A stretch of DNA of 64,000 bases from Peromyscus leucopus (lineage: Eukaryota; Chordata; Mammalia; Rodentia; Cricetidae). This document shows, in pieces, positions 13,641 through 24,425 of the stretch. Positions within the stretch are counted from its first letter, which is position 1; each line of letters starts with the position of its first letter. The DNA lies in contig NC_051069.1 in NCBI RefSeq assembly GCF_004664715.2, positions 3,382,501-3,446,500 of the forward strand. The letters run 5' to 3'. Made by a program: the position numbers and the translations under genes. The notes under the pieces are model-generated. The model made no database searches and had not been told where the DNA came from. It saw only the letters and a list, made by a program, of their open reading frames with translations.

Positions 13641-13774
13641 AGTTGTAAAAAAAAGTGTTTGTAAAATGACTGAAAAAAATCCCAAAGCTGAGTCTATTCT
13701 CAGTTCCAAAAAAAATGTATTAGTACTTTTATGTTCTTCCCTTTTGAGTAAGCTTTATATCAAAATGCAACATG

Positions 13775-13949
13775 ACGCCAACGAGATGGCTCAGCAGGGA
13801 AGAAGTACCTTGCCACACAATGCTGATGACCCGAGTTCAATTCCTAGGACCCGCATAAAAGTGCAAGGAGAGAAGTGACTCCACAGAGTTGTCTCTGTCC
13901 GCCACATGTGTACCATGGCATGTGTGTCCTCCAATAATAATAATAATAA

Positions 13950-13980
<31 letters not shown>
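13775..13980 (+). repeat. B2/B3-superfamily SINE ending in (AAT)n
   Basis: The head GAGATGGCTCAGCAGGGAAG and box-B-like GAGTTCAATTCC are followed by an AAT-rich tail at 13934-13980. Confidence 0.8.
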
Positions 13981-14292
13981 CAGAATCAGGTTAAAATCAC
14001 GAATACAACTTTGATGACTATTCTGAGTCAACATCCACAGGGGAAAATAATGCCCTTTGGTTTTGGGTATTTTGACCTTTGCCTGGTCAAAACTACTAAC
14101 TATTATACAACTTAGTATATAAAGTCTATTCTTTTAAGTCAGTTGTCAGGACAATGCTAGGAATTTAATAAAATAAAAAAGCGCAGGAACCCATTAAAAA
14201 GTAAACTTCAAAGAGGATAATCATTATGACATGCTATTTTCAAAGAGGGAAAGTTGAGTGTTTCATTTTATTTTTTAATTTTTATTGTTTTT

Positions 14293-14296
<4 letters not shown>

Positions 14297-14348
<52 letters not shown>

Positions 14349-14354
14349 CACACA

Positions 14355-14387
<33 letters not shown>

Positions 14388-14388
14388 G
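14297..14388 (+). repeat. Compound microsatellite (CT)n then (CA)n
   Basis: About 25 CT units are followed by about 20 CA units with a small interruption. It abuts the tail of an inverted SINE. Confidence 0.95.
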
Positions 14389-14572
14389 TATGTATGTATG
14401 CACCAAGTATGCAGGTGCCCATGGAGGCCAGAAGATGGCATCAGACTTGGAACTGGAGTTACACTTGGTTGTGAGCCACCCTGCCCCCCCCCCCCAGGTT
14501 TTGGGAACCAAACTGGGGTCTTCTGCAAGAGTAGAAAGTGCCCTTAACTGCTGAGCCATCTCTCCACCCCCT
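14389..14572 (-). repeat. B2/B3-type SINE, inverted
   Basis: On the plus strand it ends CTTAACTGCTGAGCCATCTCTCC, the reverse of the SINE head. It contains a poly-C expansion near 14485-14497. Confidence 0.9.
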
Positions 14573-16204
14573 TGCTTTCTCTTTAGCCAGTAAAAGATGT
14601 GTTGCTGTTTCTCTAACCTGTAAAGAGCCAGGCTTGCCTTGGCCTCACCTCCCCACAGCCTTCGGGGACTTGGAGGACAGCAGAGTTGGCTTTGCTTCCC
14701 TTCCCCGGCCTCATCCCTAGCCATACAGCAGCCGTGAGCTGTTTCGCACCTCAGCGCTCTTTCTTCCCAGCCCTCCTGATTTGGGGGAAGGGCTTTCTCA
14801 TGGCCAGCCTGGCTGGGGCCATTGCACAATCCCCGTTTATACAAGTGAGTGTGCCCAGGCTCTACCTTTAATTGGACAATAAAACCAAGCCGGAGCAAGG
14901 CATCCCAATACCAAGACCCATCAGGCGCCAGAGGCATCCAGTTATCTCCCAGTTATTGGCATCAGAATGCCAAACACATCTGCTCCCGCCCCCCCCCCCC
15001 AGCAGCCTTTGCATCAGAAGCCAGTGAGAACATGAGATCCCCCCTCACCCAGCTTGATAATAACAAAGAGGCAACGGCCCGGTCACAGAGGGCAGTGTAC
15101 ACATCTCTGTGTCAGATGCCAAAAAAGTGATTATAAAATTACAAGCAAATATTAGGTATTGCTTTCTAGCTGCATGCTATTTTCCCCAAGAGATTTCAGG
15201 GAAGGCTGGGCTTTCAGGCATTTAATTAGAGTAATGGACCAGGATTCTGCCAAGTGGATCTGAAGCTAGATGAGGGCTGAGCCTTCTCGTCACACTCTGG
15301 GTGCCGACAGATACTTGGGCTGACTGTTCCCTAATGGAGAAGGTCTGAGCGGGAGTGACTGACAGCTCTTCTGAAGGGGGCCATCATCACACGGTGATAA
15401 AATTCACCCAAGTATCCACAGTAGCGGCAGGAGCCTCCCAGCTCCCAGAAGCTGGGTCACTGCTCTTAGTGATACCAACGGTTCAAAACAGCATTTCCTC
15501 CCGGCGAGTGCAAAAGCAAACAGGAAGGCAGGAGGAATTCGCCAGTGCTGGGCTTGCTAATGCAGGTTGTAGAAAGTTAGGGATACACCACAATGCCTCC
15601 AGAAATCACTGTGTTAGAGAGGATCTCTGCTGGGTCAGTAAAACAGGAAATTACCCCAACAGCAACCATGGCCTTCCACTGCCAACGACAACAGGATGTT
15701 AGTGGAGTGGAGCAGAATTCATATTGGAAAGTGCCTTGTTTAGTAAACTACTCAAACTCATCCGATGAATCTGTCTACGTGTAAATTTCTTCTCCCACCT
15801 TGGACTCGGCCACAAATTCTTTTTGCTGGAATAAACTGTAGCACATTGGATTTCAGGCTCCTTTTATACTCTTAAAAGCCACAAGGAGCTTTGGTGTCTC
15901 TGGGTTGTACATCAGTAACCACCACATTACAAAGGAAGACTAGAAACAGTTAAAACATTTACTTGTCATTTATTAAAAAAAACAAAAAACAAAAACAAAA
16001 ACAAAAAAACTCCACCAGAATTTAGCAAAAAATTCCAATGTTCTATTTATTTTATTTTTCACAAATCTTTTTCATCTGTGGATTCTCGTGGCTGTTTCTC
16101 TGCATTCAATGTGTTGTGTGATGTTCTCTTGGGGAAATGTGTGAGAAGAAAATCTGGTCACACACACATAAGTGACTAGCTAAAGTAAAGGTTACTTTTA
16201 ATAG

Positions 16205-16205
<1 letters not shown>
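14573..16205. other. Unique intron; no gene seen
   Basis: It contains a C run near 14988-15000 and an A-rich run at 15973-16010. Sequence between about 15130 and 15790 looks single-copy. Confidence 0.5.
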
Positions 16206-16207
<2 letters not shown>

Positions 16208-16242
<35 letters not shown>

Positions 16243-16378
16243 GGATGGGGGTGTCAGGATGTCTCAAGTAGCCCAGGCTGGCCTCAAACTCACTCTGCAG
16301 CCAAGGATGACCTTGAACTTCTGATCCTCCTGTCTCTCCCTGAGTGCTGGGATCAAGCTGTGCGCCACCATGCTCTGC
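16208..16378 (-). repeat. (CA)n plus inverted B1-derived SINE
   Basis: A CA array (16209-16240) precedes GTAGCCCAGGCTGGCCTCAAAC, GAGTGCTGGGATCAAGC and TGCGCCACCATGC, an inverted, diverged B1-like body. Confidence 0.85.
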
Positions 16379-16502
16379 CCTCCACCATCCTGGGAAAGGC
16401 CTTCCTGCACTAAGCAGGTGGTCTACCAAAAGAGCAGTACCACTTCCAGGCAATTTTGGATGTTCTATAATGCTTCACAAACTTAACAAGAGGGAATTTT
16501 CC

Positions 16503-16642
16503 CTTTTTTTTTTTTTTCGGTTCATGTTGTTTGTTTTGAGATAAGATTTCACTCTGGAGACTAGGCTGGCCTCAAACTGATGACAAACTTCCTGCCTCTC
16601 AAGTGCTGGGCCGAGAGGTGGGAACCGCCACTCCCAGCAAGT
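16503..16642 (-). repeat. B1 SINE, diverged, inverted
   Basis: A T run is followed by GAGATAAGATTTCACTCTGG, CTAGGCTGGCCTCAAACTGA and AAGTGCTGGGCC. Confidence 0.8.
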
Positions 16643-17261
16643 CATTAATTAGAATATGGATCTTGAAACCACACCAGTGACTTGACGCTCTGCTCAATTC
16701 AAATCAGTTGCTCTATCTTGTCCTGTGGCTGAGCCTCGAAGCCTCGCACGGTTTTGTAATCCCAGGCATTGGTTTCACAGAGATGTTTGGTTCACTGAGT
16801 TCTGTAGTTTTCCTCCGCAGTGACACATCTCTTTATCAGAGGCGATCATCTCAAGGGCTCACCATGGTGAGCTCCCCGCCCCCGCCCCCCCCTCCCGTCA
16901 TCAGCACAGCGCCTAAAGTATCAGGTCGATCGATGTGGGGTTGGACACAAGTATTCCAAACCTGTCATTTCTGCATGCAAGACTGAACTCATTGACAATA
17001 TACACAGCTGACTGTTCTCCTCCACACGACAGACACTGGGCTCACTTCACAGAGACGGGGACACATAGCCAAGTCTGAATAACCACAGCCATTCCGTCAA
17101 GCACAAAGATTTCCATGTAAGAAGTAGCAAGCTAGCTCTCGAGGCAGACAAGGGCACAGCACTTCTCCCTAGAGACAGAAGGTGCTTCAGAACAAAGCAG
17201 AAGTTTTACAAAGACCACTCAGAAGGTGTGTGTGTACTCAATGGTCAAAACTGAATAAAGT

Positions 17262-17465
17262 CAGGGGTGGAGAGATGGCTCAGCAGTAAAGGAATTTGCC
17301 ATGCGAGGCTAGAGATCGGAATTTGATTCCTTTATCTCACTTAAAGGTGGAAGGAGAGAACCTGCATAGGTAAGCAATGGCATGTAGAATACCCCCCTTC
17401 CCATCCATATCATGCACACCCACCCACCCACCCACAATATCTAAAAAATGCCTTTAATTAAAAGT
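17262..17465 (+). repeat. B2/B3-superfamily SINE
   Basis: The head GGGGTGGAGAGATGGCTCAGC is followed by GGAATTTGATTCC; the tail contains (CCCA)n and an AT-rich end. Confidence 0.8.
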
Positions 17466-17971
17466 TAGTACTTTTTGGACTGCCTCATCAAGGACTTTCT
17501 TAAATAAAACTGGCACTGAACATTGCTTTTTATTAACGCCAAGTGTGCAATAAGGAAGACATCTCCATGGCCACCAGCACAGAGTACCACAGCCTGGACT
17601 CTGGCTGCATCCAGCAGTCTTACCTCCCAATTTGGTTCACCATTTGGTTCAGGAGGACATAAAGACCAAACACCGTCTTAACATTTTCATGCAGTTTCTT
17701 TTAATCCCTAAGAACCCACTAGAGGACCCTGGGGACCCTTTGAGACCCTTGGATCACACACCAAGAGGGCTACTGTGTAGAGGACAATAAAATCCCAAAG
17801 CACTCTAATCTGCTCAAGGCCTGTGTCCTGGTAGAGTTGGGGTTAAAGAAGATTTAAAAGGTTTAGTTTAATTCTGTCTCCACCCACCTGTCCTCTCTGC
17901 TTTTATTTACTTATTTAAAAAAAAAATTCAGTTGTGATAATTCAGTATAAATTTGGTGTTATAAAACAAAG

Positions 17972-18117
17972 AATCTGGTAGATGTCTCAGGAGGTAGAAC
18001 TGCTGGCCATGGAAGTCTTATGGACTTGAGGTGGACACCTAGAACCCACAGTGAAAAGAAGAGTTGACTTGTGTGCACCAGTTGGGGAGGATGTGTACAT
18101 GTGTGGGTGCGCGCGCG

Positions 18118-18152
<35 letters not shown>
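17972..18152 (+). repeat. Diverged tRNA-derived SINE with alternating CG/CA tail
   Basis: The head (GGTAGATGTCTCAGGAGGTAG) and CCTAGAACCCACAG are diverged. The tail is a (CG)n/(CA)n alternating tract at 18104-18152. Confidence 0.65.
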
Positions 18153-18900
18153 TCCTAGAAACAGAGAATCTGTACAGTTGATTTCTTTAACATTGCTAAG
18201 AAAGGAAGCTACTAAACCATGCTATTGAAAACTTATCAAACCATCATGAGTTAAAAAATGAAGACTGGTTCAGCTCCTGCCCACAATCCCACCGTTAGCC
18301 CTTTCACACCGTGGGTACTTGAGGTGCATTCTTACCAGTGTCTTCAAAAGTAATCCGGAGCCCTAGTTCAGCCAAATGCAAATGAATACTCCCCTAAAGA
18401 GGCCTTATTATAATTTCCAGCCCTTGATGTTGACATAATCCCTATAGCTCCCTAACTTCTTGCTTCCTAACTCCTGTTTACTGATGTGCTGCTTCTGCTG
18501 GCTCAGTATAGCATCAATTAGTAACACTGTGTGTTGATTAAGTTTCCCTGGAGCCCCGAGAAAGCTGCTTTGTATTTATTAATGACTGCGCTGGGCACTA
18601 CTATTTTTCAATAGCATTTAAAAATGAGTAAATTACTGAAGCTAACTATAAAGGAATCTCAAATTTCAAAGGCAAGGAAAAAAGAAGAAAGAAAGAAAAC
18701 TGAGCATATTATTTCAAACCACCCCTCAGACTTGTGTGGCTGGTTTTATTTTCAATGTAATATTGAAGGGGTGTGTGTCTTCAGGTCTTGACTCTTGCTC
18801 TAACCTCAGCATTTTGGAATACACATGACTTGAGTCAGGGAACAGAGACATAGACCAGGTGATTAATTAAGAGCCGGTTTAACAAGTCTAAATTTCATTA
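18153..18900. other. Unique AT-rich intron, possible conserved element
   Basis: No repeat is recognised. The stretch at about 18370-18660 contains an octamer-like ATGCAAAT and several TAAT cores without SINE insertion. Confidence 0.4.
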
Positions 18901-18901
18901 T

Positions 18902-18950
18902 CACACACACACACACACACACAAACACACACATACACTCACACACACCT
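18902..18950 (+). repeat. (CA)n microsatellite, interrupted
   Basis: CA units with small interruptions (AAACAC, ATACACTC). Confidence 0.9.
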
Positions 18951-20935
18951 GTTAAGTACCGCACACCTGATTCATCAAGACTCCACCCACAAGGTTGGGA
19001 GGGGAGAGGGTGAGAGAGACAGAGATGACAGAGAGAAGAAGGGATGTGGGGGGCTCTACAAATTGAGGTCCCATTTTATGTTGTCAAGGGTAATTCAACA
19101 ACGGACTACGAACTCAATTAAAACTGTGCTGTTTGGTAGAGAATTCCATGTAGCATATTACGTGAAGTTTGGGATGCCGACCCTGGTACAGAGTTTGAGA
19201 CCTGAAGGAAGCCAGGGAAGAAGACCCCAGTCTCTCCTGGGATGAATCCTTCCTAAGTAAATGTCGAGTGAGAAGAACAAATGAAGTTCTCATTTGCCCC
19301 GCTTATGAAATGAAGATCTGTAAGCCTCCCCCCAACAACAACAAAAAACTGCTTTGCATTCATGAAGACCCCGGCCCCGCATCAAGGGATCCAGCAATGA
19401 GGTAGAACACACCTCATGCACTCTCTTTGTCTTCAACTCCCCTTTTGATGTGCAAGTCACTGGTGGAGTAAACTAAGATGGCTTTGATGTTGAACTTGGA
19501 GACTTTATTGTTACTAGCATGCCTACAAGGAGAGCCGCCAGTCACTTCTCACATCTGAACAACCATGTTCCTTTACAGCCCCTCTTTTACAAGCATCAAA
19601 TCCTTAAATACATGTTTTCCCCATTGCTGCTGATTACCGTGCTATCTGCGGTGGGGGAGGGCTGTGCTCAAATATAATTGCGGCACCCACGTTTTTTTCT
19701 GTAAACACCCCGAGGCATCATCAGATGGCTGGTAACCAAACTTCTCCAACAAGAGAAGCTTAAGTGCAAAACAGATTTCTAGCAAATAAAAACATTCCGA
19801 AGAAAACACTCGAGCCATCTTAACAGTCAAAACGAGTTCAGTCGGTATTGCTCCTAAGCAGCCATTTGAAATGACACAGAACTGTCTAAGCCACTTCAAA
19901 AGGGTTTGAGGAGGCTGAGCAGCAGCAGGGGGGCTTGGAGAGGCTGCCAAAAGTTTGAACCCTCTTAACTCAATGGTAATCAACTTTGTTTCTCTGCGGT
20001 GGTAGAAACAGGAAACTTCTGTTAGAAGATTTTGCTGGATAGAAGCCTCGTTTTCCCCATAAATTTCTATCCAACCAGAGAACCGGCAATATGCTCATCT
20101 TTAAAGATCACCACTGAAGATATGACTCTAATTTCACGTGCCAACTCCAATCAGATTTTCTCTCCAAAGTTTGTTTTAATCACTCCTGGAAATGTTGAAT
20201 ATCATCCCCTTCCAAAAAAAAAAGTAAATACTCTGAAGGTGCTTAAACCACACTCTGCTGGTTTCTAACAGACCCTTCTCTTTCTGATCAACATTGCAAT
20301 GAAACCCAAGGTCTTAGGGCTGCCTGCCGGGCCTCGGCTGAAGGAGGGACAGAATCTTCTCCACGCTAGAGCTTAGTTCTGGTGTTTTCTTTTCACGAAT
20401 GGACGGCACAGGAGGCACACTCTCCCGCCTGTTATTCAACGCAAACAAATTCGGAGACATTACATTTCTTCGGGATTCAGGGCTTTAATGTCAGGGCAGG
20501 AATACAATTCCTGTGGAATACAGTGGTTAAGGCTGTTTGGTGCACTTCGTTTTTCAGCCTCTCCCCACCCCTAGGTTTCAACTCAACCATCAAAAATGGA
20601 AAAGGCTTTGGGCTAGAACTTGATAAAACAGGGCTGTAATTTGCCAGAACTAAGTCTGGGCATATTTGTTAATATTAATGAAAGCCTGCTTGTTTTAAAA
20701 TGTATTTAAATAGCTGGCCTAGCAATTACCTCTCTTTACCTTAGAATTTTCACTTCCAAAAGGAGCTGGTTAGCCGACTGAAGTATCTTTAGCAATTATG
20801 GCTGGGGAAAAGGAATAGAGAAGTCAGGAGGCTTCTGTCTGCCTTTCCCACTTCTTGAACTAGACACCAGCCCACCTTTCAGCTGTACCAGAAACATCTT
20901 CATAAACATGGAAGTCTGGAAAAGACCCTGGCATC
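18951..20935. other. Unique intron; no gene seen
   Basis: About 2 kb without recognisable repeats, which is long for this window. The 20060-20800 portion is AT-rich and looks single-copy. Confidence 0.45.
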
Positions 20936-20939
20936 TATC

Positions 20940-21085
20940 AGTCAAAACCTCCTAATTTTACAAACAGGGAAAGAATGTAAGTGAAAAACCCTGCCATTTA
21001 CCATGCAACAGATTGGGACTGGAACCCATGTCTTCTCCTGCCTCCCTCCACACGAAGGGGCTTTCCACTCCTCAACACTGTGTAG
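20940..21085 (-). repeat. MIR-type SINE remnant, inverted
   Basis: The plus strand reads TTTTACAAACAGGGAAAG then TTGGGACTGGAACCCATGTC, the inverted MIR order. Confidence 0.65.
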
Positions 21086-21263
21086 CGACACTGGGGACCC
21101 GATGACTCATGCATAAAATAAACGTGTTGAACTTCAGCGATTTCTCAATCAGAATCATCTGTGCAGCTTAAAATTTACCAACACTTGCTATTCACCAATG
21201 CCATTAGATCAAGATCATCGCACGTGTGTGTACGCACACACACACACTTTAAAAATTTACTTT

Positions 21264-21445
21264 TGGGGGCTAGAGAGATGGCTCAGTGGTTAAGAGCATT
21301 GGCTGTTCTTCCAGAGGACCTGGGTTCAATTCCCAGCAACCCACATGGCAGCTCACAACTGTCTAATTCCAGTTCCAGGGGATCTGATACCTTCACACCA
21401 ATGCACATAAAATAAAGTTAATTAAATTATTAAAAATATATAAAA
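21264..21445 (+). repeat. B3-type SINE (B2 superfamily)
   Basis: Well preserved: GGCTAGAGAGATGGCTCAGT, GGTTAAGAGCATTGGCTG, TCAATTCCCAGCAACCCACA, TTCCAGGGGATCTGATACC, then the AATAAA-rich tail. Confidence 0.95.
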
Positions 21446-21477
21446 AATATAATAGCTTTTTTTTTTTTAAAATCACT

Positions 21478-21645
21478 TTTAAGCATGTGTCTGTGTGTGG
21501 GGGTATGTACACCTGAGTAAAGGAGGCTGGAAGAGGGTGTCGGATCTCCTAGAGCCACCTGACATGTGTGCTCGGGGAACAGAACTCAGATCCTCTATAA
21601 GAGCAGTAAGTGTTCTTAAATGCTGATCCATCTCTCTAACCGACA
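21478..21645 (-). repeat. B3-type SINE, inverted
   Basis: The plus strand has GGAGGCTGGAAGAGGGTGTC, GGAACAGAACTCAGATCCTC and ends TGCTGATCCATCTCTC, the reverse of the head. Confidence 0.85.
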
Positions 21646-22091
21646 GAGCCTGTATGTTTGGAAAGCTCAGTCTAGTCTCATATTCTGACAATCCTGGGTG
21701 TTGAGAGACGAGACGGCCTCTGAGCTTCTGTCCTAGGCCTATTGCCGGGCAGTTAGCAAGGGGAAACTCTGTGATCCAGCTCCCTCATGCTCATCCACGA
21801 AGCCATCATACTTGTGTCAGACCGGCTGTGTTCCTGCAGTTACCTATAGGAAGGCAATTGGTCTGTTTACTTAAACATCACCCACCACAGCATACACACA
21901 CCGAGGACACTGACTACACATGTCATGGCCACCGCCGTCCCCACAGCCCACAGCACTGAAACTACCACAGCAACGGGGTATTGCACAACCACTTCCCAGG
22001 GTCGGAGTGCGTTGGAGTGATGTCTGCCTCCCCAGCACTCGGAGTCCAACTTTTACTGGCTTTGCCAGATGAGAACTCACTCTGGACAAAA

Positions 22092-22205
22092 GGCAGGGTG
22101 TGTGGTTATTTGGAGTCAGAGGCAGGGTGTCTGGTTATTGAAACCAGAGACAGGGTGTCTGGTTATTTGGAGTCAGAGGTAGGGTGTCTAGTTATTTGGA
22201 ATCGG
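22092..22205 (+). repeat. 29-bp minisatellite, four copies
   Basis: Units start at 22092, 22121, 22149 and 22178 and share the core AGGGTGTCTGGTTATTTGGA. Unit 2 is 28 bases and the most diverged. It does not match a known dispersed repeat that I recognise. Confidence 0.85.
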
Positions 22206-23025
22206 CTCCCTTAACCCCACTCGCCCAGCTTGGCCACTGCACACACATTTAGTTGATGCTTTATACCTGAGAAAGGTCCTTTTGTTAATAGGAAATGCTG
22301 GGGAGTTTGAGGGGTAGGGAATCTTTACTTTGTTGCTGAAAAGAAATAAAAATATAAAAAGGCAACATGGAAAAGACATTGCTGTTTCCATTGTAATTGA
22401 TCTGGACTCTGTGGCAGACTCCCCCACCTGCTCTAGGAGATACTGTCCCCACCACACACAGGGCTGGAATTCACTGAGTCAATGTTGCAAGCGGAGGCCC
22501 AGCTCCAGACAGTGGCGTTCAGAAAAAGGAGTACAGAGCTTTGCCAGTGTCCCAGGCAGCTCTAATCAGCTACCTAGACTGCCTCAGGACCCTCTCCTGT
22601 TTGGGTCATTTGGGGTTAGGAGATCTGGGGGTAACATTTTACCCACTTCTTCCTCCACACTTGTGGAAAGCAAGGTGATGGCAGAAATCCCTCACTCTGG
22701 GTCCCTATCTCTGTCTCTTTTCAGTGGACCAAGGGAAGCTTATGTTTACCCTAAGAAAAAGCTGTGGGAAGCCTCACTTTCTTCCCTTAGTTAGGAGGCC
22801 AGAGCAGGACTTCCCAACCCTACCCAGTCCTCACGACCACCAGAAGAACTTTCCAAGCGCTGACTCCTTGGCTTTGGCCCAGACCACCAGAAACAGAACT
22901 CTATGCAAACTAATGTTTCCCATGGGATGGTGATGAATGACAGTATCCAGGAACCACTGAGGGACAAGAGCACCTCACTGCCCACCCCAGCTCTGACAGC
23001 TTAGGACACAAGGGTGTAACAAATT
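22206..23025. other. Unique intron; no gene seen
   Basis: No repeat or coding signal is recognised. Confidence 0.45.
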
Positions 23026-23029
23026 GAGG

Positions 23030-23195
23030 CCCAAGGATGCCTGCATCAGAAACACCCAGGATGCTGATTAAATCCACCCTCTGGGCCCCACCCCACACTG
23101 ACTCCATCAGGCCATCTCTAGGTGGGACCCAGTAATCTGCCTGTTACAGAATTAAGTTAGGAGTTTTACTTCAGGGTTTGGGAACCAGTCCTAAG
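23030..23195 (+). mobile_element. MER5A-like DNA transposon remnant (hAT family, nonautonomous)
   Basis: It keeps the MER5A order: GCATCAGAAACACCCAGGA, TCTGGGCCCCACCCC, GACTCCATCAGG, GGTGGGACCCAGTAATCTG, and ends in GGGTTTGGGAACCAGT. Such elements are fossil and shared among placental mammals. Confidence 0.65.
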
Positions 23196-23874
23196 CAGGA
23201 TCATTAAGCAGATATTGTATAGTTAACTCTTAGATTACTTGAACGAAAACCATGTTCACACATAAATGTAAGAGTTGGCCTTCCCCAATTATATCAATGT
23301 TTCATGGGATCGCTGTCTCCTTGGTTATAAATGGCATGAACCTCTGAGAAACTACAAATTCGAGAGTCCAACATCCTCAACACAGTGTCCTCTGGTTAAC
23401 TGTGACTGCCAACATCTTGGTATATTTTAAAAATGCTGATTCATGACCCGAGACACCCGATTGACAGGAAGGCCTTGAATCTGACTATAAAAGCGTACAG
23501 GTGGCACCCGAATGATCTAGCGTACAGGAAACACCTAAGCGTTGTCCAAAATAAATATTTATATTTGCACTGTGCTCTGTAGAAATCAGAAGTGAGAAAT
23601 GAAAATAAGAATCCATGACATTAAAAAAAAAATAGCAAACAGTATGAGGATCACACTTTTGGGTGGGACACTTTGAAAAAAAAAACAAAAACAAAAAACA
23701 CCAATTTGCTTCAATAACTGATCTCAACCTAACCACAAGTCCTCACTTCTGAACCTCGGCTTACTTCTAAGATCAAGGGGCCCAAACAGCAGTTTCTTTG
23801 GCTCCACCTGCACCTTCTTTTTGTTGTTACCACCTTGTTTTTCATGAAAAGTTCCCTCAGCCTCTTTCGAGTAG

Positions 23875-24151
23875 CAGCAGCAAGCCAGACCCCTTCTCCT
23901 TTCAAGTCGCGGCAGGCGGCATCTTTTTTTCATCTTGGTTACCTCAGCTCTGACAGCTCCGGTCGGTCCCAAGTTTGGAGCCACCAAAATCCCACCCTCG
24001 CATGTGTTCTTACACCTCTGGGATGTACCCCCACCCAAAGGCGTTTCGGTGGGAAAATCAGAACTCCGGGGCCTCTGGCTTCTCCACAGAGGTCGGATGG
24101 TCTCGCGGTTGACACTCAAAGCTCACGGAAGAGCCTACATGTTATGCAAAT
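23875..24151. other. Small CpG-enriched, repeat-free patch with octamer site
   Basis: By eye there are about 14 CpGs in 250 bases, well above the surrounding intron, ending in a perfect octamer ATGCAAAT at 24144-24151. Opposed ORFs of 131 codons (minus, 23724-24119) and 110 codons (plus, 23835-24167) overlap it. I recognise neither protein. It may be an enhancer, a minor promoter or an unannotated exon. Confidence 0.4.
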
Positions 24152-24199
24152 GAACCCTTTCCTCTGATTCTATACCGAGTGCTGTGTGTCTGTTGTTAT

Positions 24200-24425
24200 T
24201 TTGGGCCGTCTGTTTTTGAGCCCTGTCTTTTGTTTTAGGAGCTGGCCTCAAGCCCTCCTATGTGGCTGACGATGACCTTCAATTTTGGATCCTACTGCCT
24301 CTGACCTCATGAGTGCTGGGATTACTGGAGTGTACCACCACACCTGCTTTATGCAGTATGGGAGCTTGAACACCGGGCCTTCTGTATGCAAGGCAAGCAC
24401 TCTGCTCTACCAACTGAATGAACTA
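24200..24425 (-). repeat. B4-type SINE (B1-like plus ID-like), inverted
   Basis: The plus strand shows GAGCTGGCCTCAAGCC, GAGTGCTGGGATTACTGGAG, then GCAAGGCAAGCACTCTGCTC, TACCAACTGA, the inverted ID-like part. Confidence 0.8.

Noticed and set aside
14275..14937. Longest ORF in the window (220 codons, minus strand)
   Set aside because: It consists largely of an inverted SINE and translated CA/CT microsatellite, with no conserved domain.
22092..22205. CRISPR-like array of repeats
   Set aside because: The units are contiguous with no spacers, in a rodent intron; it is a minisatellite.
23724..24119. 131-codon minus-strand ORF
   Set aside because: Not accepted as a gene because no family, splice signals or start context support it. 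The patch is reported only for its CpG enrichment.
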